Positions 9,789-18,890 of a stretch of 64,000 nt of DNA are shown piece by piece. Each line of letters opens with the position of its first letter. The stretch's first letter is position 1. The translations under genes were made by a program, and so were the position numbers. The notes under the pieces are model-generated. The model made no database searches, was not told the origin of the DNA, and worked only from the letters and a program-made list of their open reading frames with translations. This DNA is from Prorocentrum cordatum (lineage: Eukaryota; Sar; Dinophyceae; Prorocentrales; Prorocentraceae), in contig CAUYUJ010014325.1 in assembly GCA_963575745.1 (NCBI GenBank), positions 103,501 to 167,500 of the forward strand. The letters are read 5' to 3'.

Positions 9789-10007
9789 GGCTGTTGGCTC
9801 ACGAGCGCTGCGACAGAATTATGCGTGGTGTTTGCCCTTTCTGGCGCATTTCACGGTTCACCTGTGAATGCTCTCGTGCTTGTACGTGCCTGAAGGCTCG
9901 ACCCGTCTGATGACAAGAGTTGTTGGCAGCATGATCGGTCACCTTGTTTTGTGCAGCCTTTCCGGGCACTCCGCTATCCCTACCCTGGCCGCCTAGTGCA
10001 TCGAGGA
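9789..10007 (+). repeat. DIRS right terminal repeat B2
   Basis: Second copy of B1. It ends TAGTGCATCGAGGA at 10007, matching the B1 end at 9672, and so fixes the right boundary of the element. Confidence 0.8.
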
Positions 10008-10344
10008 AAAATTGTCGGGTCGTCGCATGACCGAACCCGAACATTTTTGTTCGAGGAAGTCCCGTGCAGTTTGCTCATTGTCGGGTCAGTACACCGCATG
10101 GGATTTAAAATTTTAAATTCCGAGGGGGGACCCAATCCCGTGACCCCGGGCAGGGGTTGCGCTCTGCCCTTGCATTGCACTGGGCCCCTCCGGCCAAACG
10201 GGGCGTCGGGCTGCCCATCGGCGCGCCGACTCTGCCCACGCGACATCGCCCCCAGCCGCTCTCGGACCCCGCGAGTCTCATCCTGCGCGCGCCATCCCAG
10301 ATGGCCCCGGCGAGCACGGTGGCGAAATTGGGGAAACTTTCGGA
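10008..10344. other. Right arm of the TIR element, non-coding
   Basis: 337 bp between the DIRS right repeat and the right terminal inverted repeat. It holds GATTTAAAATTTTAAATTC (10100-10118, a near-palindrome) and GC-rich non-coding sequence. No ORF with coding character. Confidence 0.5.
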
Positions 10345-10351
10345 TCGGCGC

Positions 10352-11330
10352 AGTATTACCACCCGGAACTGATGCTCTTCTCGAATGTCTACGATGACGA
10401 CTTTAAGTTGGCCGGTTTGGCCGCCAACTTATCAAAAGGATCGGATATCATATTGAGTCCTTCCGAGACTGCGCCCAAGGGAATTGGCGTGGATCCACCT
10501 ACCCCGGCTGGTAGACACTCGGGCTGCGAACGCAGACTCTCGGAAAGGTGGACTGACTGGCAGGGCGAAAACCCTGCGGCGTAGGATCCTCCGCCTCCTA
10601 AGGTGAAGAAGAACAAGGACGCGGCAGCCGCAACTGCAGATTTCCATGACCCTGCCTCAGTGAAGGCTGCGGGCAAGGCTCCAGTGTCTACCGATCGCTT
10701 TTATCCTGTCCCGGATGGCCAATGCGCATGGGTTCGATACGCTTCCAACGCTAAACGCTTCCGGCCATCATTGCCTTCGGGGCCAGATTGGAGATCAGTA
10801 GTTCGGCGAGTTACAACGGATTACGACACGTGGGAGGTTCTAGAGGACATGAAGAATCTTCAATGTGTTGACCGGGGTAGGATCTATGCGGAGCTCCCAG
10901 GGGGTGCGATGCACCCCCGGAATATAGCGACGCTTATGCTACGCAAACCCGACGGCGACGATGTTCGCCGTTCGGAGGGGGAGGGGCGCGCGATCGGCTG
11001 CCCCATGCCGACCGAACGAGCAGGGTTCGAATAATGAAGAACTAGGGCGTTTCTTCACGCCTGCCGGACCGGCTGAACTAACAGATGACCACGTCAGCGA
11101 CGCCGAAGACGAGGGGCCCGAGAAGCCTTATGTGCCGGGGCCGAAAGGAAAGGTACAGGTTATGGAATATGACATGGCGTGTTTCTTTACTTCATCCGTC
11201 AAGCTGCACGCTGAACTGAGGAACGCCGATCCTGAGACCTACCCACAGGCAGGCACCCCTTCCGGCCCTGAGTTGGCTAGCGTAGAGGACGGGCAGGGAC
11301 GGTCCCCGAGGAGAAGGGGTCCACCCAGCC
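10352..11330 (+). pseudogene. Ty1/copia reverse transcriptase, C-terminal part
   Basis: Directly after the TIR element the copia RT resumes: AQYYHPELMLFSNVYDDDFK (10350-10409), with LAGLAANLSKGSDI following. The VYDDDF box is the copia VYVDD catalytic motif with its Asp residues kept. IGVDPPTPAGRHSGCERRLS (about 10470-10530) is the following 'PPxxxGxxLGCxH' segment. A TAG at 10582 and frame changes follow. VQVMEYDMACFFTSSVKLHA (about 11155-11215) matches the downstream 'MEYDM..F..SCV..Y.EL' segment, then TYPQAGTP at 11240. After about 11330 the reading is lost near the (GAC)n block. The RNase H of the same element resumes at 13295. Confidence 0.75.
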
Positions 11331-11487
11331 GAGGAGGCGATGGCGGAATGTGAAGGGATTGATACGAATTTCTGTTCGCAGTGAGTTGCCCACCCCACTG
11401 CTCGCGCAAACATCCCACCCACCCACCCGCAACTTGGTTTGCAAAATCTCTCAAGACCGCGACGGCGGGCACCACATGGCACTTGGC

Positions 11488-12252
11488 AACAACAGCGACG
11501 CCGACGACGACAGCGACAACGACGATGACGACGCCGCCGACAGGAACTACGACGACACCGACGAAGTCTCCAACGACTTCGACGACGCCGACAACGACGA
11601 CGACGACGACGACACCGACGACGACGACGCCGACGCCGACGACGACGACGATGACAACGACAACGACGACGACGCCGACGACGACGATAACGACGACACC
11701 GACGACGACGACGACGTCAACGACGCCGGCGACGACGACGACGACGACGGCGGCGACGACGACGACGCCGACGTCGACGACGACGAAGACGACAATGACG
11801 CCGACGCTGACGACGACGACGAAGACGACGACGACGCCGCCAACGAAGACGACGAGGAAGGAGGGAGGGCGACGACGGCGACAACGACGACAACGACGAG
11901 GGAGGAGGGAGGACGGCAACGACGCGAACGACGAAGAAGGAGGAAGGACGGCGACGCCGACGACGGCAACGACAAGGGAGGAGGGAAGACAACGACGTCG
12001 ACGACAACGACGACGACGACGACGGCGACGGAATAGGAGGGATGGCGACGAGACGCCGACGACGGACGACGACGACGACGAGGGAGGAGGAGGAAGGACG
12101 ACCACGGCGACAACGACGACGGAAACGACCACGACGCCGAAGAGGACGACGACGACGAACACGAGGAAAGACAGAGGACGACGTAGGCGACGACGACGAC
12201 GACAACGACGCGGGAGGAGGGAGGACGGCGACGACGACGACGACGACGACGC
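11488..12252. repeat. (GAC)n triplet array, ~765 bp
   Basis: Imperfect GAC/GACGCC/GACAAC repeats run almost without interruption; GGGAGGAGG spacers appear after about 11850. Open frames of up to 400 codons on either strand translate to poly-Asp, poly-Thr, poly-Arg, poly-Ser or poly-Val and are artefacts of the repeat. The block sits inside the copia pol region. Confidence 0.9.
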
Positions 12253-12276
12253 AAGAGCGCGCGCGCACGCTTTTGT

Positions 12277-12730
12277 TGAAAATCCGCGTTGCGAAACCTT
12301 GTGTTTTTGAATGTTTTTTGGGCGCGCGATTTTGATATCCTTCCGAAACCCATGGGTTTTGAGGGTTTTCGGCATACGCGCGCGACGACGCGCGCGTCTG
12401 CGCTTCGTCCGATTTGTTGCAGGGGGTTCTCGCGACGGCACGCGCGCAAGGGCGTTCGACAGATTTCGACATGAGCGCGCGCGAAGCCCGTTTGGTACGA
12501 TTTTGCGAAAATCTTGAAAAACCTATGGTTTTCTAAAGATTTCGCAAGAGCTTTCGCGGAGGCTTTTCTAGCAACTCTGTGTTGCGAAACCATGTGTTTT
12601 TGTCTGTGTTTTGGAAAGTCGATTGCGAAATCCTTCCCGCACCGAAGGTTTTTGAAGGGTTTCGGCATGCGCGCGCGACGACGCGCGCGCGTGCACTTCG
12701 TTTCAGCTGTTGCAAGGGATTCGCGAACAA
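12277..12730. repeat. Two-copy ~165-bp repeat with GCGCGCGACGACGCGCGCG core
   Basis: 12277-12440 and 12567-12730 align with one another: GTTGCGAAACC, a GTGTTTTTG stretch, CCTTCC..., TTTTCGGCAT or TTTCGGCATG, then CGCGCGACGACGCGCG and CTTCGT. The offset is 290 bp. It looks like a non-coding tandem or dispersed repeat with an alternating purine-pyrimidine core. No gene is seen. Confidence 0.7.
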
Positions 12731-12810
12731 GTGTTATGTTAGAACAAAAAATGTCACGGCATAGTGTTTTTTAAAACAAAAAACATGGGGGCCTCAGGGG
12801 GTGGGGATGC

Positions 12811-12860
12811 CGGTTCGGCTGGGATAGTACGATTTCATATCTAGGATGGACGAGTGTGCA

Positions 12861-12919
<59 letters not shown>

Positions 12920-12941
12920 CAGATTATCCCAGGGGGAACCG
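12811..12941. repeat. Foldback with a 54-bp (AT)n loop
   Basis: The left arm, CGGTTCGGCTGGGATAGTAC plus GATTTCATAT (12811-12840), is the imperfect reverse complement of the right arm ATATGAAATCAGATTATCCC plus AGGGGGAACCG (12911-12941). The ~30-bp arms enclose GTATAT followed by a long (AT)n tract (12861-12914). The whole region can form one long hairpin. No target duplication was found. Confidence 0.7.
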
Positions 12942-13174
12942 ATAAGTCCGGGGGGGGGGGTAGAGTTTATTTTTTTTAGATAGGAGAATCAGCGTGGGTT
13001 CTCAGGACATAGTACCAGCGGCGGGCGGGAAGCCGATGGTCGACGACGGGTCTCCGAGCACCCGACCCCCTGCCCAATCGGGCGCGTCGCAGCCGATGCC
13101 CGATGAAGATACTTTACGGCGCAACCTATTGAGAGCGACTTGTACACTGGCGCCATGCGGTACCAAGTGGATTG

Positions 13175-13210
<36 letters not shown>

Positions 13211-13294
13211 GAATGCTTCCGCATCGTCTGCTATCTCAGGGCGGCTCTGAGTTTTCCGCGTGATGTCACGGGTGGGAGACGAATCCGCTGACGC
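12942..13294. other. Spacer with a 34-base poly(A) run
   Basis: Contains a G9 run at 12952-12960 and an uninterrupted A34 tract at 13175-13208. A short open frame (12994-13263) runs through it and reads ...LLRATCTLAPCGTKWIE before poly-Lys. It may be eroded copia sequence between RT and RNase H. No other feature is seen. Confidence 0.4.
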
Positions 13295-13835
13295 ATGGCT
13301 TCAGCAATATGCAGACGTGGACTTGGCCAGCGGCATCAGGGCACATCGGAGTACGAGCGCCAATGCGCAGAAGCTGCGGGGACCCAACGCAAGGGCACCT
13401 GCAAGGCTGTGACTCAAGAAGACAGACTGCCAAATCGCACAGTACTCTCGACGCAGACATTGCGTCGGACGATGAGGCGGCGCGAAGGGAACTCTTCCCC
13501 GTCCTGCCACTGTGGGAAAGACTGTTGGGAATATCCCCATAAAGCTGAGTTTACGGAGGACAATCAGGCAGTCTTTAAAGCCTGCGAGGCCGGAGGGTCG
13601 CAAAAGTTGACGCACCGGCCGCGGGCGCGCGGGATTGATGCCGCTGTTGTCGCAGAGCAATTTGCGCGAGGTATTATCGATCTGGCCACTTGTCCAACGC
13701 AGGATCAGGATTCAGACCTCGGCGCAAAGAGGTTTGGAACAGACTCCCTCATGGGCCAGAGCGAAATATCTCATTCGAGCGGTCGCGCCAACTTTCCGGT
13801 CAGCGAGGAGCTGTTACAGTTGCGTGGGATCTCTC
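13295..13835 (+). pseudogene. Ty1/copia RNase H, C-terminal pol fragment
   Basis: Across frames the translation is QQYADVDLASGIRAHRSTSA (about 13303-13362, the D-D-F-STSG start of copia RNase H). Next comes RRQTAKSHSTLDADIASDDE (about 13420-13480, the 'KQTAVSHSTPEAEI' box), then LFPVLPLWERLLGISP. A neighbouring frame continues with EFTEDNQAVFKACEAGGSQK and LTHRPRARGIDAAVVAEQFA (13545-13668), ending IDLATCPTQDQDSDLGAK. These are all canonical blocks, in order. The frame change near 13540 and the degraded C-terminus make it a pseudogene. It belongs with the RT fragments at 2180-2885 and 10352-11330. Confidence 0.75.
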
Positions 13836-14582
13836 TTTGACGGGGAAAATGCTCTGCCTATCGAGCCAGCGGGGATCCTGAAGCCGAAGCCGGGAACCAA
13901 ATCGCCTCTTGTCAACGGTGGAAAGATCGTTGGAAAATGGACAGTGAAGAAGCCCAAGCGCCCAAACATATGAAAGCCAACGATAGACACCAAGCCTCGT
14001 GAACAGACGGTTGCGGTGGGAGAGTCTGGGAATGCCATCTCTGGGGTCTCTGATGATACATCCACTTGCCCGAGGAGGTTATTTTTGGAATTTTGTTGTG
14101 GACCGAACAGTAGATTGGGTGGGCCTGAGAATGTGCTTGATCAAGGATGCACAGTGGCACGTCTAACAGAGTAAAAGGATATGACGACCGAGGCAGGATT
14201 CGCATTCGCCGCACAGACAGTGGAGGTCTTTCGCGGTGCCCACATTACACTGTGGTGCTCCATTTCTTGTACTGGTGGTTCACATTGGCAATGCGTGAAT
14301 GAAGTCCTGCACTATAGGAACAGCGATGAAATGCATTGAAGAGATAAGGGGTCACAGGACGATTTTTCGGAAGTTGTTCTGGCACGTCAAAGACTTACAT
14401 ATAGGGTATTGAAACAAACTGGCACTGTATGTTTAGAATGGCCGACGCCATGCCTCTATTGGCGTGATCCTCAAGTGCGTAGATACCCGGTTAAAAACGG
14501 TATGGACCAGGTTAAAGCTGCACGGGTGCGCCTGTGGCCTTAAGAATACAATGGGAGATTCTACAAGAAGCCGTGGAGTATT
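13836..14582. other. No recognised gene
   Basis: No sustained coding frame or repeat was found. It could include the 3' end of the copia element, but no long terminal repeat was identified by eye. Confidence 0.3.
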
Positions 14583-15893
14583 GTGATTACTTCTGTTGGT
14601 TTAGCCGATGGTATTGTTCGGAGCTGCGACGATTCGCCTTGGCACGTTGGAGCACGGGGTCGGGATTGGAAAATTGCCGAGGACGAGTTTGCACGACGTG
14701 TACATGAGCTAGTTGCAAATATTGCTGCTGCCGGGAATGCCGTTGTAGCGTCCGTTGCCATGCGCGCCCGCTGCCGCGTCGGCTCGAGACAACTCGGGCG
14801 TCGGCAACCGTGCCGTCCGCAAGCCTCCGAGGTGCCCCCGCGATTGCGCGGCCGCTCCCTTGCGCCCTCAGCCGCGCGCGCGCCGCGGTCGCCCACGTCC
14901 GGGCCAACCTCGCGCAAAACACCAAGCGCGCGCGGGTCGACAGGGCCCGCGGGAGGCAAAAGTACAGCGGTGTGCGTCGGTGCTACGCACCGAGCATCCA
15001 CAGCGAGGCAGTCGCCTCAATCAGAGGCTAAGATGCCGGCGTGCGTCTCATACGGCCATCTCCGCGGAATCTGGGGAACGATGTTCCGCCGCGGGGACGA
15101 CGCCCCGAACGTGTTCGGTTACCCTCCAATTGCCGAGTTCATTGACAGCCGGGAGATGCCATGGCAAGATTCATACGTCAGATTCACCACAGAGATCCGT
15201 TACTTTGTCGATCTGGCGAACAGCATTCTTGGCGACCCAGAAACGGAGAAACGTTACCGTGCAGGCTGCCGTATCAGGCACGAACGCAATGCACCGCGCG
15301 AGTGCGACCCCGTCAGAGTGGACGACTACAGATTGGAGTCATTCCATTTCTGGATGGGAGCACACAGGGGTGATATGAGAACGGCGAATGACGGAACCGT
15401 AAAGTTCGGGGAGACGCAAGGACGATAATGGCGCGGGCGCCTGGTGATGTGGCATAAGGTGCCGCGCCTGTACCACATCTTTGGAGTTGGTATTGGGTGC
15501 GCACCACAGGAGGTCGCCGAGTCCAACAAGAAGCTGAGGACTCAGCTGATGGTGCCAAAGTACACCGATCCCAATCACCCCAGCTTCATGGTGCGAGCGC
15601 TGCCCCTGCTCAAGTCCGACTACCCCTTTCGGGGGGGAACGATGTTCCCCGACGACCTGTGGGGGGCTTTCTTGGTGAAGGTAGCGTCGGGACATGTTCC
15701 GCGCATTCGCGGACTTCACTTCGTGGGTGGGATGGGTTATACCCACGCCGCCATTCGCGACCAGGAGTGGAACTTCCCAGGGGGCGAGAAGAAGAACGCC
15801 CAGGAGTTTTCAGCAGTCGCGACGATCCCGTGGGACGGCCCGATTGTTCACATTGTCCTCAGAGTCCCAAGGCCTCACATGACCGCTTATCAG

Positions 15894-16998
15894 AGAGAGC
15901 GTGATCCACCGCCGCTTTACTGTGGAAAATTGCAGCACTTTTCCTCCGGAACCCGGGGTTTCCCCCCCTTCCGAAAATCCCCCCCCCCCCCTGCTGGACC
16001 CCCCCCCCTTCCCCGCCTTCCCCTCCTCCCCTTCGAAAACCGGGGGGGGGGGTCACTGCCGGTTCGACCCCCCCCCTTCGCCGAAAACAAACCGGATGGG
16101 GGGGGTCACTGCCGGTTCGAACCCCTCCCCACCCTCCCCTCTCACCGCCAGCATCGACTCCCGGCCCCTACCGCCGCCCTCACCACAACCCCCAGTGTTA
16201 TTCCCAGCACCACTGTCCTCACCGCCACTGTCCCCACTGGTTCCACCACCGCCCCTACTGTCCCCACCAGTGCCACCACCACTGTCGCACTGTCCCCCCT
16301 GTCCCCACCACTGTTCCCACCGCGGTTCCACTCTCCCAACTTTCTCGACGGCCCCGACCGCTGCCCGATTATTTCCACTGTCCCCGCTGTCCCACTGACT
16401 CCTCCGCTGTCCCACTGAGCTGCCCCATTGTTCCCACCGCTGTCCCCGCTGTCCCCGCCATTGTCCCCGCTGCACCTCTGTCCCATTGTCCCACCGCCGT
16501 CCTCGCCGCCGCCTTCACCACTACCCCCGCCACCGCTGCACCCTCCACTGTCCTATTGCTTCCACCACGTTCCCACTGTCCCCACGCCGCTGCCCCCACC
16601 ACCGCCGCCCCCACCACTGTCCCCGCTGTTCCCGCCATTATCCTCACCATTGTCCCCGCCACTGCCGCCCCCACCACCGCCCCGCTGTCCCCTCGCCAGT
16701 CCCCGCCACCACCGCCCCCACCACTGTCCGCACCCCTTTCGGTTTTCGAAGGGGGGGGGGGGGGTTCGAACCGGCGGTGGCCCCCCCCCCCCGGTTGTCG
16801 AGTTCGAGGGGGGGGGGTCTCGAACCGGCAGCGACCCCCCCCCCCTCTCTCTTTCTATGATGAGCTGGGGGGGGAGGGGGGGGGGAGGGGTGCGAACCGG
16901 CAGTGACCCCCCCCTCGGTTTTCCGGAAAGGGGGGGGGGGTTCGAACCGGTAGTGACCCCCCTCGGTTTTCCGCCAGCAGCGGTAGAACACGCTCTTT
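15894..16998. mobile_element. 1.1-kb foldback element with 10-bp target duplication
   Basis: CGCTTATCAG directly flanks the element at 15884-15893 and 16999-17008. The left end, AGAGAGCGTGATCCACCGCC, and the right end (reverse complement GAAAGAGCGTGTTCTACCGC) form ~35-bp imperfect inverted repeats ending near GGAAAA. Inside, a second inverted layer of GGGGGTCACTGCCGGTTCGA-type units (16045-16110) mirrors the reverse-complement units at 16825-16965. These enclose a CCACTGTCCC minisatellite (16142-16735). No coding capacity. A 9-10-bp duplication suggests a Mutator-like non-autonomous element; the assignment is inferred from duplication length only. Confidence 0.65.
16142..16735. repeat. CCNCTGTCCC minisatellite
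   Basis: About 600 bp of imperfect 9-12-base units such as CCACTGTCCCCA and CCGCTGTCCCC. It forms the core of the foldback element. Open frames through it are Pro/Ser/Thr-rich artefacts. Confidence 0.75.
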
Positions 16999-17473
16999 CG
17001 CTTATCAGCAAGCTATGCTCGTTGGCAAGTGGGCCCGAGAGCCGACGGACAGGCTGTGGAGGAAACTCTCCGCCGCCACGGTTTCGGGCGCCTTTCGCTT
17101 CCTGGCGGAGCTGGCGCACTGGCAGAATAGGCGCATCGACACCGACTGGCAAGCACGCAGAAGGATTGGCAGGAGGATGAACTCTTATCTGCTGACCTTC
17201 CCCGTAGGAACCGATTGGGACCAGTCGCGCCATGCATCTCCATCGCCCGCGGGTCGCCTTGGGCCAATGAATCTGAGGAGAGATTCGTCGGATATTGCGA
17301 ACGAGAAGGACCCCTTCCTGCTGGCAGGGCGATTTCTGCATTACGATTGCGAGATGATGACACCGCGCCGCGGGTTTTCGCATTCCGAACTCGCGGCGCA
17401 TCTCCGTCGACGTCGATCGAGGCGGCGTCTTGCACAACGCCGGGTGGACGCCGGCGCGATGAGGCCCGAGTAG

Positions 17474-17834
17474 GAACATGATATATACCCGCATTGCACC
17501 GGGGCAGGATGCGCGACAGCGATGACTGGCAGCGCCCCCGACCTCTTAGAGATAAAGGGCAGTTGTGCGCACCTGAAGTGGCTCTGGATCCCGAACTGCA
17601 TCCTGATCGACCAGAACTGGCGATAATAACTGGGTCACGACATAGACCTGGACAGGGACTTCCCAGACGCATGGCGACCGCCAACCTATCAGGGAAACAT
17701 GAGGATGATGTACCGTTGGTGGCCTGCAGGCGGCGATGCCCCGGGCGGCTCGGCGAAGGGGGCACCCGTGCCTCGGCAAGCCGCGGGAAGAGCACGGGCC
17801 TGGTCCTCGAGCAGTAGATTCGCAAGGGTGACGA
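17474..17834 (+). other. Fragmentary coding-like sequence
   Basis: MTGSAPDLLEIKGSCAHLKW plus LWIPNCILIDQNWR (17522-17626) ends at TAA. A neighbouring frame then reads GHDIDLDRDFPDAWRPPTYQ and MRMMYRWWPAGGD (about 17630-17740). Amino-acid use is plausible for coding, but no family is recognised. It might be the start of the proline-rich ORF that follows. Confidence 0.35.
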
Positions 17835-18890
17835 ATGGCGCGGCGGGAGGGCACAGGTGGGCGCGGGCAGGCCCTCGCCCCCGGGGCGAAGGTCAAGGCG
17901 GAGGCGCCCGAGCAGCAGGCGCAGCCACCGCCGCCGGCGCCGGCCGAGCAGAAGGCGAAGCCACCGCTTCCCGCGCCATACCCGCGCGACGAGGAGAAGA
18001 AGAAGGCTCCGCCTCCTCCGCCGGGGGATCAACCTCCAAAGGATGCGGGGGCGAAGACGCCGCCCCCTTCCGCCGAGAGGGCAGCCTCCAAAGGATGCGG
18101 GGGCAAAGAAGCCGCGTCCTCCGCCCGGGGGGCAGCCGCCCCGCAAAGCTGCCCCAAAGTCTGCACCTCGAACGCAGACTGGCGCCGAGGAGCCGTCGGA
18201 CGTGTCGCGCGATAGAGCGCCAGGGCCGACGCGCGCGGCTGGGTCGCCCCCGCAGTCGCCCAGGCCGGCGCACCCTTCTTTGCCCAAGGACCCGCCCCCG
18301 ACTATGTCGGGCGGCGGGCCGCAACCGCCACGGCCAAAGGGCCCGCCCCGTCGATGGCGGGCGGCGGATCCGCGAGGCGCAAGACGCCTCCTCCGCCTCC
18401 GACGCGGCCGCCAACGCCACCTGCGGCGCCACCGCCGGCGGCCAGGCCGCCGACGCCGCCGGCAGGTCAGCCGCAGCCACCGAAGGATCCACTTATTCCG
18501 GTTGGCGAGCCGCCGGCCCCGGCGGATCCGCCCCCCCCAGCCGGGCCGCCTCCGAATATCCCAAGGAGGACACCGAGGGCGAGTGCCGCTACGCCCGCGC
18601 CGCCCGCGGACGCCACAGCTTCGCGATCACCGGCTCCACCGATCGACCCGCCCCCCCCGAAGAGCGCGCCATCGGGGCCATCGGGGGGCGCCGGGTCATC
18701 GGGGGACGCGGCGCCAAAGGGCACGCCTGAAGCAAAGTCTGTCGACATCAGCAGCAAGGCGGCGACGTCGACTGCGCCTGGCCCCCAGGACCATAGGTCC
18801 CAGCATCGATCATATCCCGGCGCGATCGGAATTTGGGAAGCGGCGGGGCTCAGAGCGACGCGGGGGGCGAACGCCACAGGAGTATGTCAA
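17835..18890 (+). pseudogene. Proline/alanine-rich protein ORF with frameshifts
   Basis: The best frame starts MARREGTGGRGQALAPGAKV at 17835 and reads PPPPAPAEQKAKPPLPAPYP. It changes frame near 18090 (to GQPPKDAGAKKPRPPPGGQP) and again near 18354 (to MAGGGSARRKTPPPPPTRPP ... PPPAGPPPNIPRRTP). The three segments share PPKDAGAK-type units, so they are best read as one disordered Pro/Ala/Lys-rich protein broken by small indels. A short duplication around CCTCCAAAGGATGCGGGGGC (about 18035 and 18087) may have caused one shift. No domain is seen. Confidence 0.45.

Larger units (their letters stand above)
3338..10007 (+). mobile_element. DIRS/Ngaro-type tyrosine-recombinase retrotransposon with split direct repeats
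   Basis: The ends have the layout A1 - ORFs - B1 - A2 - B2. A1 (3338-3407) matches A2 (9673-9742), and B1 (9451-9672) matches B2 (9789-10007). This split-direct-repeat design is characteristic of Ngaro/PAT-type DIRS elements, which transpose through a circular intermediate and make no target duplication. Inside lie, in order, a small membrane ORF, a gag-like ORF, RT and RNase H, a C5-methyltransferase-like domain, and a tyrosine recombinase ending at 9388. The copy is dead: there are frameshifts near 4425, 5475, 6118, 8110 and 8800, stops at 4783 and 8481, and substitutions in RT and recombinase active sites. Confidence 0.8.
2894..10344. mobile_element. TIR element with 7-bp target duplication, inserted in copia RT and carrying a DIRS insertion
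   Basis: The left end reads TCCGAAAGTTTATTCCGATT from 2894. The right end (about 10323-10344) is its imperfect reverse complement, ending AAACTTTCGGA. TCGGCGC directly flanks both ends (2887-2893 and 10345-10351; one more base, A, also matches), which is the expected target-site duplication. The flanks are consecutive parts of one copia RT. Removing the DIRS element at 3338-10007 leaves a non-coding body of about 780 bp (2894-3337 plus 10008-10344), so this is probably a MITE-like non-autonomous DNA transposon. No transposase is visible. The superfamily is undetermined; 7-8 bp duplications fit several. Confidence 0.6.
15031..17473 (+). pseudogene. Unrecognised protein gene interrupted by a foldback transposon
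   Basis: Three stretches in one logical frame look coding. 15031-15428 reads MPACVSYGHLRGIWGTMFRR onward to FGETQGR and ends at TAA 15426-15428. 15429-15893 reads LVMWHKVPRLYHIFGVGIGC through GGMGYTHAAIRDQEWNFPGG to VPRPHMTAYQ. 17009-17473 reads QAMLVGKWAREPTDRLWRKL through RFLAELAHWQNRRIDTD to a TAG at 17471. The last two are split by the element at 15894-16998 plus one copy of its 10-bp duplication. Removing those 1,115 bases joins them in the same frame, giving about 310 residues. Upstream, 14583-15030 is also open but Arg/Pro-rich and doubtful. I do not recognise the family; no enzyme motif or membrane segment is evident. Confidence 0.55.

Noticed and set aside
11239-12668. Open frames of 250-400 codons on both strands over the (GAC)n block
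   Set aside because: Translations are poly-Asp, poly-Thr, poly-Arg, poly-Ser or poly-Val from the repeat in several frames; no start context or domain.
16045-16965. GGTTCGAACC-type units resembling the B box of tRNA genes
   Set aside because: No A box, no cloverleaf and no acceptor stem; the motif is a palindrome inside G/C-run repeats.
15894-16998. The foldback element as a spliceosomal intron
   Set aside because: No shift within the 10-bp duplication gives GT, GC or GA at the left together with AG at the right while joining the frame; transposon insertion fits better.
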